Below, in pieces: positions 29,043-37,876 of a stretch of 64,000 nt of DNA. The notes under the pieces are model-generated. The model worked only from the letters and a program-made list of their open reading frames with translations. It was not told the origin of the DNA and did not search any database. The DNA comes from Staphylococcus cohnii subsp. cohnii. GTDB taxonomy: Bacteria; Bacillota; Bacilli; Staphylococcales; Staphylococcaceae. The stretch spans positions 1 to 64,000 of the forward strand of contig NZ_PPQC01000009.1 in NCBI RefSeq assembly GCF_002902365.1, given 5' to 3'. The translations under genes and the position numbers were made by a program. Within the stretch, counting starts at the first letter, position 1; each line of letters starts with the position of its first letter.

Positions 29043-30203
29043 TTATTTAAAGTGACCTAATACACTATGAGCAATATTCGTATAAGCCATGTCTTCCATA
29101 GGTGGATTATGGAGTCCAGCTCGCATATCTCTATAGTAACGTTGTAATGGACGCTCCATTTCTAAACTCTTAGCACCCACAACACGCATGGCAATATCTA
29201 TCACTTCTAATCCTTGGTTCATCACCAACACTTTACTTGCTGAAGTTTCATTCCAAATTGGTATGTCTTGTTGCTGATTGTATAACGCTGCAGTACTCCA
29301 TAAAAAGTGGCGTGCTGACAGTAGTAAGGATTCCATTTTACCGACATTTTGCTGTACGGTTGATATATCTCCAATCACACCATCAATGCTTGCAGGACTA
29401 TAATTTTTTGCAAAATCAACAGCATAGTCTCTCGCTGCTTGTGCAATACCTAAATAGGTACTAGGGATATGTAATATCCAACCATTCGGTTTTTTACCAC
29501 CAGCGCCTCTTATTTCAACAAAATTTTCTTCTGGAATGAAAACATCATTTAAAATCAAATCATGACTTTCAGTTGCACGCATACCCACCATATTCCAATT
29601 GTCTGCAATCTCAACACCAGGTGTATCTTCAGATATCAAGAAAAACCCAACAGTATCTATTTCTTCATAATAAGCACTTACAATAAAATGGCTTAACCTT
29701 CTACTCATTGAAGTAAATGTTTTGACCCCATTAATCACAAAACCTTTGTCTTTTTTTATTGCATGTGTAGCAGGTCTTGCTCCTCTTGTAGGGCTGCCTG
29801 TTTCAGCTTCACTGACAGCTCTGTTCACTAATGCACCTTTTTTCACTGCTGTTGCAAAGCGCTCTAGCATATCTTGTTCCCAAGCATGTTGTTCATATAA
29901 TTGTCCAACAACGCTAAGGTGCCAGCCAACAGAAAGTGCAGTTGCACCATCTATTGCTCCTAAATACGTCTGTAGTACAACCATATCTTCAACAGTCGCC
30001 CCCTCACCACCATAGGCTTTAGGCAACGTTAATAGCGTATAACCTTCATTTACCAACCAATCAATATTCTCATATGGAAATCTTGAATGTTTATCATTAT
30101 ACTCAGCTTTTTCTTTAAATTGTTCTTTTATTGAATCAAATTTATCTATCCATTTTTTTTGTATCTCTGTATGTATTAATGCAGAATAATTCACAGTGTC
30201 CAC
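29043..30203 (-). CDS. Acyl-CoA-dehydrogenase-fold flavoprotein
   Basis: A 386-residue protein of the acyl-CoA dehydrogenase superfamily. It has the N-terminal helical domain with LPKAYGGEGA, the middle beta domain with NRAVSEAETGSP and VINGVKTFTSMS, and a C-terminal helical bundle. The C-terminal stretch is YRDMRAGLHNPPMEDM; the usual catalytic Glu within Y-E-G-T is missing there. This is closer to flavin monooxygenases of the DszC/SfnC kind than to fatty-acid dehydrogenases. It is divergent from a four-gene amino-acid-type ABC importer, so a role in breaking down an imported sulfur or amino compound is an inference. Confidence 0.75.
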   Translation of the reverse strand: MDTVNYSALIHTEIQKKWIDKFDSIKEQFKEKAEYNDKHSRFPYENIDWLVNEGYTLLTLPKAYGGEGATVEDMVVLQTYLGAIDGATALSVGWHLSVVGQLYEQHAWEQDMLERFATAVKKGALVNRAVSEAETGSPTRGARPATHAIKKDKGFVINGVKTFTSMSRRLSHFIVSAYYEEIDTVGFFLISEDTPGVEIADNWNMVGMRATESHDLILNDVFIPEENFVEIRGAGGKKPNGWILHIPSTYLGIAQAARDYAVDFAKNYSPASIDGVIGDISTVQQNVGKMESLLLSARHFLWSTAALYNQQQDIPIWNETSASKVLVMNQGLEVIDIAMRVVGAKSLEMERPLQRYYRDMRAGLHNPPMEDMAYTNIAHSVLGHFK

Positions 30204-30343
30204 CTCATTTTAGACTTTTATCTATTAACCTTAGTGTAACACTCGCTTATAACGAATAAAAGCCTTTAAACCATCTAAAATCTTACTTTACCGATAAGGA
30301 TTAATGTGATACTTTGTACATATTGATATTCTGGGGGATTAAA

Positions 30344-31093
30344 ATGATTACAGTTGAACATTTAATACATAAATATAAAGACCATACTGTTCTTAATGGC
30401 GTTAGCTTTTCACAAAATAAGGGTACTGTGACAGCTATTATAGGTCCAAGTGGATCAGGTAAAACAACACTGCTAAGAACATTGAACGCGTTAGCTATAC
30501 CAAAATCAGGCACTATTCAAATTGACAACCAAAAATTTATCGCCGATAAACATTCAAAAAAAGACATCTCACAGTTACGAAAGAAATCTGCGATGGTATT
30601 TCAAAACTATAATTTATTTAAGAACAAAACAATACTTGAAAATATTACAGTTGGTTTGATACATGGTAAAAAAATGCCCGCTAAGCAGGCAAATGAAATA
30701 GCCATCTCTTATTTAGAACGTTTTAATTTATTAAATCAAAAAGATAAATACCCTTCTCAACTATCCGGAGGTCAAAGTCAGCGTATAGGGATTATCCGTG
30801 CTTTAGCGCTTAATCCAGATGTATTGCTATTAGATGAACCTACATCTGCATTAGATCCTGAATCAATTCAAGGAGTTTTGTCGCTTATCAAGTCTATTGC
30901 ACAAGAAGGGATGACCATGGTTATTGTCACTCATGAAATACAATTTGCTAAAGCGATAGCTGATCAAATTCTATTCATAGATGAAGGTAAAATATTAAAA
31001 CAAGGTACACCTCAATCTGTTTTAGCATCTTCTGATTCTAAAAGAATTAACCGTTTCTTAAACACCGTAGAAATGGAGCGTGACTTTTTATGA
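30344..31093 (+). CDS. Polar amino acid ABC transporter ATPase
   Basis: A 249-residue ABC ATPase: Walker A GPSGSGKTT, signature LSGGQSQR, Walker B VLLLDEP followed by TSALDPE, and switch His in VIVTHEIQF. The TSALDPE element and length are typical of the GlnQ/TcyC/TcyN class for amino acids. I start it at ATG 30344 with GGGGGAT upstream instead of 30 bases earlier. It overlaps the next gene by four bases and opens a four-gene operon. Confidence 0.92.
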   Translation: MITVEHLIHKYKDHTVLNGVSFSQNKGTVTAIIGPSGSGKTTLLRTLNALAIPKSGTIQIDNQKFIADKHSKKDISQLRKKSAMVFQNYNLFKNKTILENITVGLIHGKKMPAKQANEIAISYLERFNLLNQKDKYPSQLSGGQSQRIGIIRALALNPDVLLLDEPTSALDPESIQGVLSLIKSIAQEGMTMVIVTHEIQFAKAIADQILFIDEGKILKQGTPQSVLASSDSKRINRFLNTVEMERDFL

Positions 31094-31944
31094 AAAATAA
31101 TAAGTTACGCTTTTTAATGATTACACTATTGATTACGGTATTAATAAGTGGATGTAGTCAAGTGCAAAAATCATCAAATCAGAATAAAAAGAAAGAAATC
31201 AAAGTAGCAATATCTGCAGAAGTTAACCCACCTTATCTGTATACAAATAAACAAAATGAATTTGCTGGTTTGGATATAGACTATCTAAAACTATTAGAAA
31301 AAAAGTTACCACAATACCAATTTAAATATGAATTTGGTGAAGAAGAATCTAATCTTGTAGGTATTGGCGCCGGAAAGTTTGATATGGGAATTAATTGGTT
31401 TTTTAAAACACCTGAACGCGAAAAACAGTTTCTCTACCAAGACGTTCCTTATAGTTACGCATTACCTTTGATTGTTGTGCACCAAAACAATTCTGAGATA
31501 CATTCACTTAATGACCTAACTGAAAAAAAATTAACACCGATGGCACCGAGTGGCGGGTTATATTCTATATTATCTCAGTATAATAATTCGCATTCTCCAA
31601 AAATTGATATTGATACCATTCAAGAGCCTTCTAACGGGGATAATTTAAAAATGGTTAGTAATGCCAGACGTGATGCCATGATTTTAAACTGGAACACTTA
31701 TAATGCAATTCAAAAACAGATCAATGCTGATGTCAAAATTGGTGGTATCATAAAAAAAGAATCATTGCATATCGTCTATAATAAAAAACATCAAAAACTA
31801 CATGATGATATTGACGAGGCTACTCAAGAGCTGATAGATGATGGCAAATTACAGAAGCTTTCTGAAAAGTACTTTGATGTTAATGTATTTGATGATTTGG
31901 ATGAAATAAACAAGCAAAAAGATAAATTGGAGGTGCAATCATGA
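31090..31944 (+). CDS. Amino-acid-type ABC substrate-binding lipoprotein
   Basis: A 284-residue lipoprotein: signal peptide with lipobox LISGC near residue 22, then a two-lobed solute-binding fold of family 3. EVNPPYLYTNKQNEFAGLDID and GAGKFDMGINWFFKTPEREK are characteristic of binding proteins for polar amino acids, cystine or related sulfur compounds. The ligand cannot be read from the sequence. It overlaps both neighbours by four bases. Confidence 0.88.
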   Translation: MKNNKLRFLMITLLITVLISGCSQVQKSSNQNKKKEIKVAISAEVNPPYLYTNKQNEFAGLDIDYLKLLEKKLPQYQFKYEFGEEESNLVGIGAGKFDMGINWFFKTPEREKQFLYQDVPYSYALPLIVVHQNNSEIHSLNDLTEKKLTPMAPSGGLYSILSQYNNSHSPKIDIDTIQEPSNGDNLKMVSNARRDAMILNWNTYNAIQKQINADVKIGGIIKKESLHIVYNKKHQKLHDDIDEATQELIDDGKLQKLSEKYFDVNVFDDLDEINKQKDKLEVQS

Positions 31945-32627
31945 CAAATTCTGTTGATTGGTTTGATTTATTTAGACAAGTTTTACAACAATTACCAATA
32001 ACCTTATTCATCTTTATATTGTCACTCATTTTCGCTTTAATACTGGGATGCTTACTAGCAACGATTCGTATCAAAAGAGCGAAAATATTATCACCTATCG
32101 TCCGAATTTATCTGTCTTTTATTCGAAGTACACCTTTAATTTTACAACTTTTTTTGGCATATTTTGCGTTGCCACAATTATTATTATTCATCCAAATCGA
32201 TATCAATCATTTCAGTAGACTGTTTTTTGTAATTTTAGCATTTACATTACATACAGGTGCTTACTTATCAGAGATTATACGGGCTGGATACCAATCAGTA
32301 GATTATAGCCAAATTGAAGCAGGACTTTCTGTCGGTTTATCATATCCACGGATTTTAAAGGAAATCATTATCCCTCAAGCGTTACGTAATAGCATTCCAA
32401 ACTTGACGACACAAGTCATTGAACTGATTAAAGACACATCTTTAGCTTTTACAATTGGGATTATTGATATGATGGGCCAAGTTAAATTAATTATTGGAAA
32501 TAACTATGGACTAGGCATGCTAGAAGTTTATATCGTTATATCCATTATTTACTGGATTATCGCCCTTATCATACAAACTATATTTGCACTCATCAATAAA
32601 CGAGCCGAAAAACCATATCGCGTCTAA
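31941..32627 (+). CDS. Amino acid ABC transporter permease (first)
   Basis: A 228-residue permease with five spans and the EAA loop (QIEAGLSVGLSYPRILKEII) that contacts the ATPase. The N-terminal His/Glu/Gln-permease pattern RSTPLILQLF is present. It is encoded 12 bases upstream of a second, distinct permease, so the importer is probably a heterodimer, as in B. subtilis TcyLM-type systems. Confidence 0.9.
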   Translation: MTNSVDWFDLFRQVLQQLPITLFIFILSLIFALILGCLLATIRIKRAKILSPIVRIYLSFIRSTPLILQLFLAYFALPQLLLFIQIDINHFSRLFFVILAFTLHTGAYLSEIIRAGYQSVDYSQIEAGLSVGLSYPRILKEIIIPQALRNSIPNLTTQVIELIKDTSLAFTIGIIDMMGQVKLIIGNNYGLGMLEVYIVISIIYWIIALIIQTIFALINKRAEKPYRV

Positions 32628-32639
32628 GGAGGCATTATT

Positions 32640-33341
32640 TTGTCATTTATACTTTATACTGTTTCAGAAGTACTTAAAGGTGTGCCTAATACAATCATCA
32701 TCTCAATTGTAGCAATGATTGTAGGTTTAATCATCGGCACTTTATTCGCCTTTATACAAACCAAAAATATTCCATTATTTTCTCAATTTGTAGTGATATA
32801 TAATTCTTTTTTTAGGAGCACACCACTTATTGTTCAATTATTTATTATGTATTACGGCTTACCAAAATTAGTGATGTGGGGTAATGAAAAATTCACAATA
32901 GCAATTAATCCTGATATTTTCTCACCTTTAATTATTGCCTTTATTGTTTTTTCGTTACATGCTGTTGCATATTTGTCAGAATCTATTAAAGGTGGGTTAC
33001 TTTCAGTCGATACTGATCAAATTGAAGCCGCTCAAACTGTAGGTCTTTCAACAATACGAACGTACAAAGAGATTATACTGCCGCAAGCATTCAGTTATGC
33101 ACTTCCCAATATTGAAAATCAATTTATCATGCTTATCAAAGGGACTTCTTTAGCATTTGCGGTGCAAGTTACTGAAATTATGGCAGTCAGTCATGTTATT
33201 GCAAATGAAGGTTATCGATTTATAACAGTATATAGTGTAGCTGCTATATTTTATTGGTTACTTGCCATCGTACTAGAATTGATATTTTCAAAAATAGAAA
33301 GCCGTTCAACTCAATATATGTTTGCAAAAACTTCAGCATAA
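32640..33341 (+). CDS. Amino acid ABC transporter permease (second)
   Basis: A 233-residue permease of the same family as its upstream neighbour, with RSTPLIVQLF near residue 60 and the EAA loop DQIEAAQTVGLSTIRTYKEI. It closes the operon. GGAGG precedes its start, which is TTG at 32640. Confidence 0.9.
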   Translation: MSFILYTVSEVLKGVPNTIIISIVAMIVGLIIGTLFAFIQTKNIPLFSQFVVIYNSFFRSTPLIVQLFIMYYGLPKLVMWGNEKFTIAINPDIFSPLIIAFIVFSLHAVAYLSESIKGGLLSVDTDQIEAAQTVGLSTIRTYKEIILPQAFSYALPNIENQFIMLIKGTSLAFAVQVTEIMAVSHVIANEGYRFITVYSVAAIFYWLLAIVLELIFSKIESRSTQYMFAKTSA

Positions 33342-33741
33342 ATTACAATTTTGTATACTTATTTAGTTTTATTATTTTATCAGTTTCCAATACTAATTTA
33401 ACTTAACTATACTTTTAAAGTTAACGTATGTAATACAAAGGGTCTTATTTGTTATAGATCAATATATAAGTCAATCATATGTAAAGTGAATATTCCAGGA
33501 GAGACGCTGGATTTCTGTTTTACCAAACAATGACGAGATATTGCTACTATATAATGATAAAAAATGAACATGAAAATGCCCATTAATACATTTATGAATA
33601 ATGTATTAATGGGCTTTATACTGAAATTGATATTCAATATTATTTGAATTTTTGGAACTTAGCATACCTAAATCATTAGACAACTACATTGCCAAACGTT
33701 CGGCATACTGTCTTTTTCTTTTATAATAATTTTTAACTTTT
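33342..33741. other. Intergenic stretch between the ABC operon and the PTS gene
   Basis: About 400 AT-rich bases between convergent genes. It holds the hairpin at 33578-33614; I see no coding frame worth naming. Confidence 0.5.
33578..33614. terminator. Bidirectional hairpin between convergent genes
   Basis: GCCCATTAATACATT (33578-33592) and AATGTATTAATGGGC (33600-33614) pair perfectly over 15 bp with a 7-base loop. T-rich flanks on both sides. Confidence 0.75.
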
Positions 33742-34767
33742 TTAGGCATTGTACCGTTTTTGTAATTCATCTTTAGTAATAATAGGATAATTTTTGAATA
33801 CAATCGATCCTAAGTAACCACAAATAGCACTACCTATCGCACATAATAACGCAACAACTATCACAGTTAATGCATTATTAAAGCCAAACATCACTATTAA
33901 ACCTGCAATTGGTGTAGCCGTACCTGTAGCTTCATTAACGAGTCCAAACATAGCGATAATTACACCTGATACTGCACCACCTATAAAATTAGTCGTGTAG
34001 ACAGGAATAGGATTTGCTGTAAAAATATCTGCTTGTGATAATGGCTCTATAGCGACAGAAATCGTGGTTTTTCGATCACCAAACTTCATTCGCTTAAACA
34101 AAACAAAATTCATAAATGATGATCCAAAAACTGCCAATGCTCCAATTGCCATAGGTGTACCTGTTAGTCCTAATAAAGCAGTCAATGCCATCGAACTTAA
34201 AGGTGCAGTAGCTACAACTGTTATAATGCCCCCTAGTACTATCCCCATTAGTACTGGACTTGAGGTTGTCGATTCTTTAATGATATTACCTATTTGCAAT
34301 AATGTTGCATCTACAACAGGTGCGACACCGACTGCAATAATTCGTGTAATAGGTGCAATAATAATAATTGAACCTATTAAATCCAAACCATCCGGAAATT
34401 TTCGCTCTATCCATTTCATACCAAAGCTTGCTATGTAACCTGCGACAAAACCTGGTAGTAAATCCATGTTACCGCATGCAACTGCAATAACAAATGCGTA
34501 TACAGGAGAAACACCCATTGCTAAAGCGACCAAACCAGCAGCAGCAACACCACCTAAGCCGCCTGCCGCTTCACCTAACTGGCCTAGAAATGGAATCCCT
34601 AGTAAATCTCCACCAACATATTTATGGAATGCTTCCACTAAAAAGGAAGCTATTGCAGCATTGGCTAGAGCGCCCATTGCTTTTCCACCATTTGGAGCCT
34701 TGCTAGTAAAAAGTGTAAACAAACATAAAACAATACCTAAAAATATAACCCCTAAAAGTAAATTCAT
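33742..34767 (-). CDS. Orphan PTS IIC-type membrane protein
   Basis: A 341-residue protein with about nine or ten spans, rich in Gly/Ala, including GGDLLGIPFLGQLGEAAGG and ITRIIAVGVAPVVD. It resembles the small family of PTS EIIC-like proteins (PTS_EIIC_2) that occur without EIIA or EIIB next to them, as here. The substrate is unknown, and phosphotransfer would need a B subunit from elsewhere. AGAAAGGTG precedes the ATG. It is not linked by direction to sarR with a shared promoter; 173 bases separate them. Confidence 0.78.
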   Translation of the reverse strand: MNLLLGVIFLGIVLCLFTLFTSKAPNGGKAMGALANAAIASFLVEAFHKYVGGDLLGIPFLGQLGEAAGGLGGVAAAGLVALAMGVSPVYAFVIAVACGNMDLLPGFVAGYIASFGMKWIERKFPDGLDLIGSIIIIAPITRIIAVGVAPVVDATLLQIGNIIKESTTSSPVLMGIVLGGIITVVATAPLSSMALTALLGLTGTPMAIGALAVFGSSFMNFVLFKRMKFGDRKTTISVAIEPLSQADIFTANPIPVYTTNFIGGAVSGVIIAMFGLVNEATGTATPIAGLIVMFGFNNALTVIVVALLCAIGSAICGYLGSIVFKNYPIITKDELQKRYNA

Positions 34768-34940
34768 AATAACACCTTTCTAATATTTGTATGCGCTCTC
34801 ATTTAACAAATATTAGTATATCACATTTAAATTTTTACTCAAATAATATTTTAGTTCAATATATAATTAATTAAATAAAATTGCACTTTTCAGAATATTC
34901 GTTTTTTTATATATGTAACACGACTCATTTAAAAAATAAG

Positions 34941-35285
34941 TTACTTGAGATAATCTTGTAATGTTTTTATCATATGTTCAATTTTTTGATGTTGTGTTTC
35001 ATTTATATATACAACAACTATACGTTCATCAATATCACTTCTCTTTTTGCTCAAATAGCCCATTTTAATTAATTTTTGCAATGCCTTCGTTAAATAGTAC
35101 GGTTTTAACTCTGAATATTGTGCGATTTCTTTCGCAGTAACTTCATAAGATTGACATTCATGTATATAATTCAAAATAAATATTTCTTCATAATTTAATT
35201 TGTGATATTTTTTAGTTTCTTTGAAAAACTGCTTGCCTTTTTGATACAAAGTTATTAATTCATTTAATTCTTTTAATTTTTCCAT
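34941..35285 (-). CDS. sarR: SarR, SarA-family transcriptional regulator
   Basis: A 114-residue winged-helix protein. LNYEEIFILNYI, the recognition helix region SELKPYYLTKALQKL and the wing KKRSDIDERIVVVYI agree with S. aureus SarR, which binds the sarA promoters and other targets. AAGGAGTGG precedes the ATG. In S. aureus the urease genes lie on this side of sarR; here a PTS gene and no urease gene is found. Confidence 0.9.
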   Translation of the reverse strand: MEKLKELNELITLYQKGKQFFKETKKYHKLNYEEIFILNYIHECQSYEVTAKEIAQYSELKPYYLTKALQKLIKMGYLSKKRSDIDERIVVVYINETQHQKIEHMIKTLQDYLK

Positions 35286-35788
35286 AAAACCACTCCTTAT
35301 GTTTTTTCATGATGTTAATATATTTCAAAGTGTGCCTGTCTTTATGTAATATAATTTTATCCTATTTATGCTATTGAATTCAATATGGCTTACTATGAAA
35401 AATATTAGAAATTGCTACTATTTTTTTAATACCACTTTTTATTATTAAAATTTAGTGGTACATATATCCTTTTTGTTACTAAAAATTCATTAATGCCTCT
35501 TATAAATTTTTAAAATTAATAGCATTTGATGTTAATTTAATAAATTGAACACCACAAAAGCAAACTAAATATACTTTGAACGATCAATTACAAATATTGT
35601 TACATAAGACAACTAACAAAATTTAAATCAACATGTCTAATTTAGTGCATCTATATGTAGCATATACTCATTTTAAAAACATAACTATCAAATAAGCGTT
35701 TTAAAAATGAGATGATTTACGCTTTACTATTTCTACTATCACTGTGTACAAGCGTTTGCTCATTAAGCGTCTGCCTGATATGTAAAAA

Positions 35789-35820
35789 ACAACTTGAGTC
35801 ATTTATTAAAGTTCCAAGTT
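35789..35820 (+). repeat. Left direct repeat flanking IS remnant 1
   Basis: A 32-bp sequence beginning ACAACTTGAGTCATTTATTA that recurs at 36338-36369 with one mismatch. It is itself an imperfect stem-loop (AACTTG and CAAGTT arms). Confidence 0.85.
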
Positions 35821-35822
35821 TT

Positions 35823-36337
35823 CAGACTGTCAGACTTTGTTGACAGTTTTTTTGTGCACGCTTTCCTCAGGCACTGCCTCAGTCTGTAGTCTTTGACTAG
35901 TGCTATTCCCGCAGAAGTCGACCCAAATCACTGCCTATATCACACTAAAAATATTACTAATTCAGAGACTCATATGTTATAAGAGAACGAGAAAAACAAT
36001 TTGCTGATAGTCTACCTGCATGTGTAGATAATGATTGTTATATCATTGAAAACACTGTTGATACTGTAAAGAAACAATATTATTTACGCAGTCAAACAAT
36101 TGAGAGAAGATTTGGCGATATAAAAGAACAGCATGGTATGCGATGAACGAGATATAGACGCCATGACAAAATTTCTATGGATACCATGTTAATTTGTGTT
36201 GTCATGAATCTTTAAAAATGGAAATATGGTTAGTAAAATGGACAGTAATGGTCTGAAATACCACTACTATTTTGAAAAAAACTATATAAATAGACAAACC
36301 CTTCGCAAATTAATGCAAAGGGTTTGTCTACGTTTTG
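35823..36337 (+). mobile_element. Decayed IS1182/IS1272-type element, copy 1
   Basis: A 515-bp internally deleted element, against about 1.8 kb for a full one. The left end starts CAGACTGTCAGACTTTGTTG and includes a terminator-like stem with seven T; about 120 bases of it resemble copy 2. The right end is GACAAACCCTTCGCAAATTA followed by a complementary arm up to 36337. The middle of the transposase gene is missing and only its C-terminal part remains. Confidence 0.85.
35985..36214 (+). pseudogene. IS1182-family transposase, C-terminal fragment
   Basis: Reading from 35985 gives about 50 codons with the family's C-terminal marks, including YLRSQTIERRFGDIKEQHGMR, then a TGA stop; past it TRYRRHDK and a segment like MLICVVMNL continue in the same frame. 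In intact relatives this region reads RxFADxKExHGMRYTRYRG. The catalytic DDE core is deleted and in-frame stops are present, so it is dead. Confidence 0.85.
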
Positions 36338-36369
36338 ACAACTTGAGTCATTTATTAAAGTCCCAAGTT
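36338..36369 (+). repeat. Right direct repeat flanking IS remnant 1
   Basis: Second copy of the 32-bp repeat of 35789-35820, one base different (T to C). Confidence 0.85.
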
Positions 36370-36450
36370 GTGTTAACTATCATCTTTTCTTTTTTATTTA
36401 AAACGAAACGCTTCATTATATCCATATCTAGCTGAAATTTTAATGATTAA

Positions 36451-36810
36451 TTATTTCTTTTTACAATCTAAAGTATCTAATAAGCTAAGTGTTGCTAATC
36501 CTGTTAAATCAAGTGCATGTTTGGCACCTGCTTTACCATGACCAGCTTCAAAGTGTTTATAAGCTGCAACACCTAACACTGTAATAGTTAATAGAGAAGC
36601 AATGCGTGATAGTCTTTTACTTGCAAAGCTTAATACGAAAAATACTGCACTCAATCCTTCTAAAGCACCAGCTAAAGGTACTGCATTTGCTGGCAAATTA
36701 AACACTTCAGTAAAAGTATCTTTCATAGATTTGTCACCTTTTAATTTAGGTTTTGCCGCACCATATAATTCTTTTGCTAATTTTAAATTTGTTAAATAAC
36801 GTAATATCAT
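36451..36810 (-). CDS. Small DoxX-like membrane protein
   Basis: A 119-residue protein with about three or four hydrophobic segments in the second half (LPANAVPLAGALEGLSAVFFV and after), preceded by a basic N-terminus ILRYLTNLKLAKELYG. It resembles the DoxX/DUF-type membrane proteins seen beside sarR in staphylococci. The start at 36810 has AAGGAGAG upstream. It begins 13 bases after the LLM oxidoreductase stop, so the two probably form one transcript. Function is unknown. Confidence 0.7.
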   Translation of the reverse strand: MILRYLTNLKLAKELYGAAKPKLKGDKSMKDTFTEVFNLPANAVPLAGALEGLSAVFFVLSFASKRLSRIASLLTITVLGVAAYKHFEAGHGKAGAKHALDLTGLATLSLLDTLDCKKK

Positions 36811-36823
36811 TTTTACTCTCCTT

Positions 36824-37876
36824 CTATTTGTTTTCAAAATATTTATCTACAATAGGTTTTACCCGCTCACCTAATAATTTAATGGTGTTCATTGTATTTT
36901 CATGAGGCATTGAGCCCACAGGGGTATGCAACATAAAGCGAGATAAACCTAATGTTTCAACAGTTTCAATAATTTTATTAGCTACAGTTTCTGGACTTCC
37001 AACATATAATGCCCCGTGAGGTCCTGCTTCACGTATAAAGCTATTTTCATCATATAGTGGCCAGCCGCGTTCTTTAGCTAATACATCATGGCTTGCTTTT
37101 ACTGAAGGGAAAAATTCACGAAAAGCTTGTTCGTCCGTTTCAGCAATGTAACCCCAAGAATGTGTAGCAATCGGTAATTTAGTCACATCGTGACCATAAG
37201 ATTCAGCTATCGATTTATACATATCCATATTTCTACGGAATCTTTTAGGGTCACCGCCAATTATAGCATAAGTGATGGGTAATCCTAATGCTCCTGCTTT
37301 CAATGAAGATTCTGGCGTTCCACCTGTGGCTATAGCAATAGGTAAAACACCTTGCTCAACTCTAGGATACACGCCTAAATTTTGTATGTTCGCTCTCAGT
37401 TGACCAGTCCAATTTACAATTTCATTTTGATTAATTTGCATCAATAATTCAATCTTTTCATTAAATAGCTGTTCATAGTCATTTAAGTTATATCCAAATA
37501 ATGGAAATGATTCTATAAATGAACCTCTTCCTACCATTATTTCAGCACGCCCATTTGAAATTGCATTTAATGTTGAGAACCTTTCATAAACTCTTACAGG
37601 ATCATCTGAGGATAATACAGTAACAGCACTACTCAATTTAATTTGCTTTGTATTTCTAGAAGCTGCAGCTAATACTGTAACTGGATCAGAAACAGCATAA
37701 TCAGGTCGATGGTGTTCTCCTAACCCATAAACATCAAGACCATAACGATCTGCAATTTCAATTTCTTCTATTATATTTCTTATCCTCTGAGCATTACTAA
37801 TTGCAGGTTCTTTACCTTTATCGGTGAAAATTTCACTATTATCAGCAAATGATGTTAAGCCAATCTCAATTTTCAT
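36824..37876 (-). CDS. LLM-class (luciferase-like) flavin oxidoreductase
   Basis: A 350-residue TIM-barrel flavoprotein of the bacterial luciferase superfamily. It has the N-terminal IEIGLTSFADNS strand, EIADRYGLDVYGLGEHHRPDYA (with the conserved EHH), and GRAEIMVGRGS that contacts FMN. Such enzymes use reduced FMN or F420; staphylococci use FMN. The substrate is unknown. It leads a probable two-gene transcript with the small DoxX-like gene. Confidence 0.85.
   Translation of the reverse strand: MKIEIGLTSFADNSEIFTDKGKEPAISNAQRIRNIIEEIEIADRYGLDVYGLGEHHRPDYAVSDPVTVLAAASRNTKQIKLSSAVTVLSSDDPVRVYERFSTLNAISNGRAEIMVGRGSFIESFPLFGYNLNDYEQLFNEKIELLMQINQNEIVNWTGQLRANIQNLGVYPRVEQGVLPIAIATGGTPESSLKAGALGLPITYAIIGGDPKRFRRNMDMYKSIAESYGHDVTKLPIATHSWGYIAETDEQAFREFFPSVKASHDVLAKERGWPLYDENSFIREAGPHGALYVGSPETVANKIIETVETLGLSRFMLHTPVGSMPHENTMNTIKLLGERVKPIVDKYFENK

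Larger units (their letters stand above)
35286..36450. other. Long non-coding stretch with IS remnant
   Basis: The first half (to 35788) is AT-rich with no coding frame that I accept; a weak stem at about 35668-35712 (CTCATTTT with AAAATGAG) is present. The second half is the decayed IS1182-type element and its flanking repeats. Confidence 0.6.

Noticed and set aside
34466-34783. Plus-strand Pro/Ala-rich frame of 105 codons opposite the PTS gene
   Set aside because: Antisense mirror of the Gly/Ala-rich membrane gene. Composition is unlike any staphylococcal protein.
36226-36435. 69-codon frame at the right end of IS remnant 1
   Set aside because: It spans the IS end and the flanking repeat, so it is a chance frame made by the insertion.
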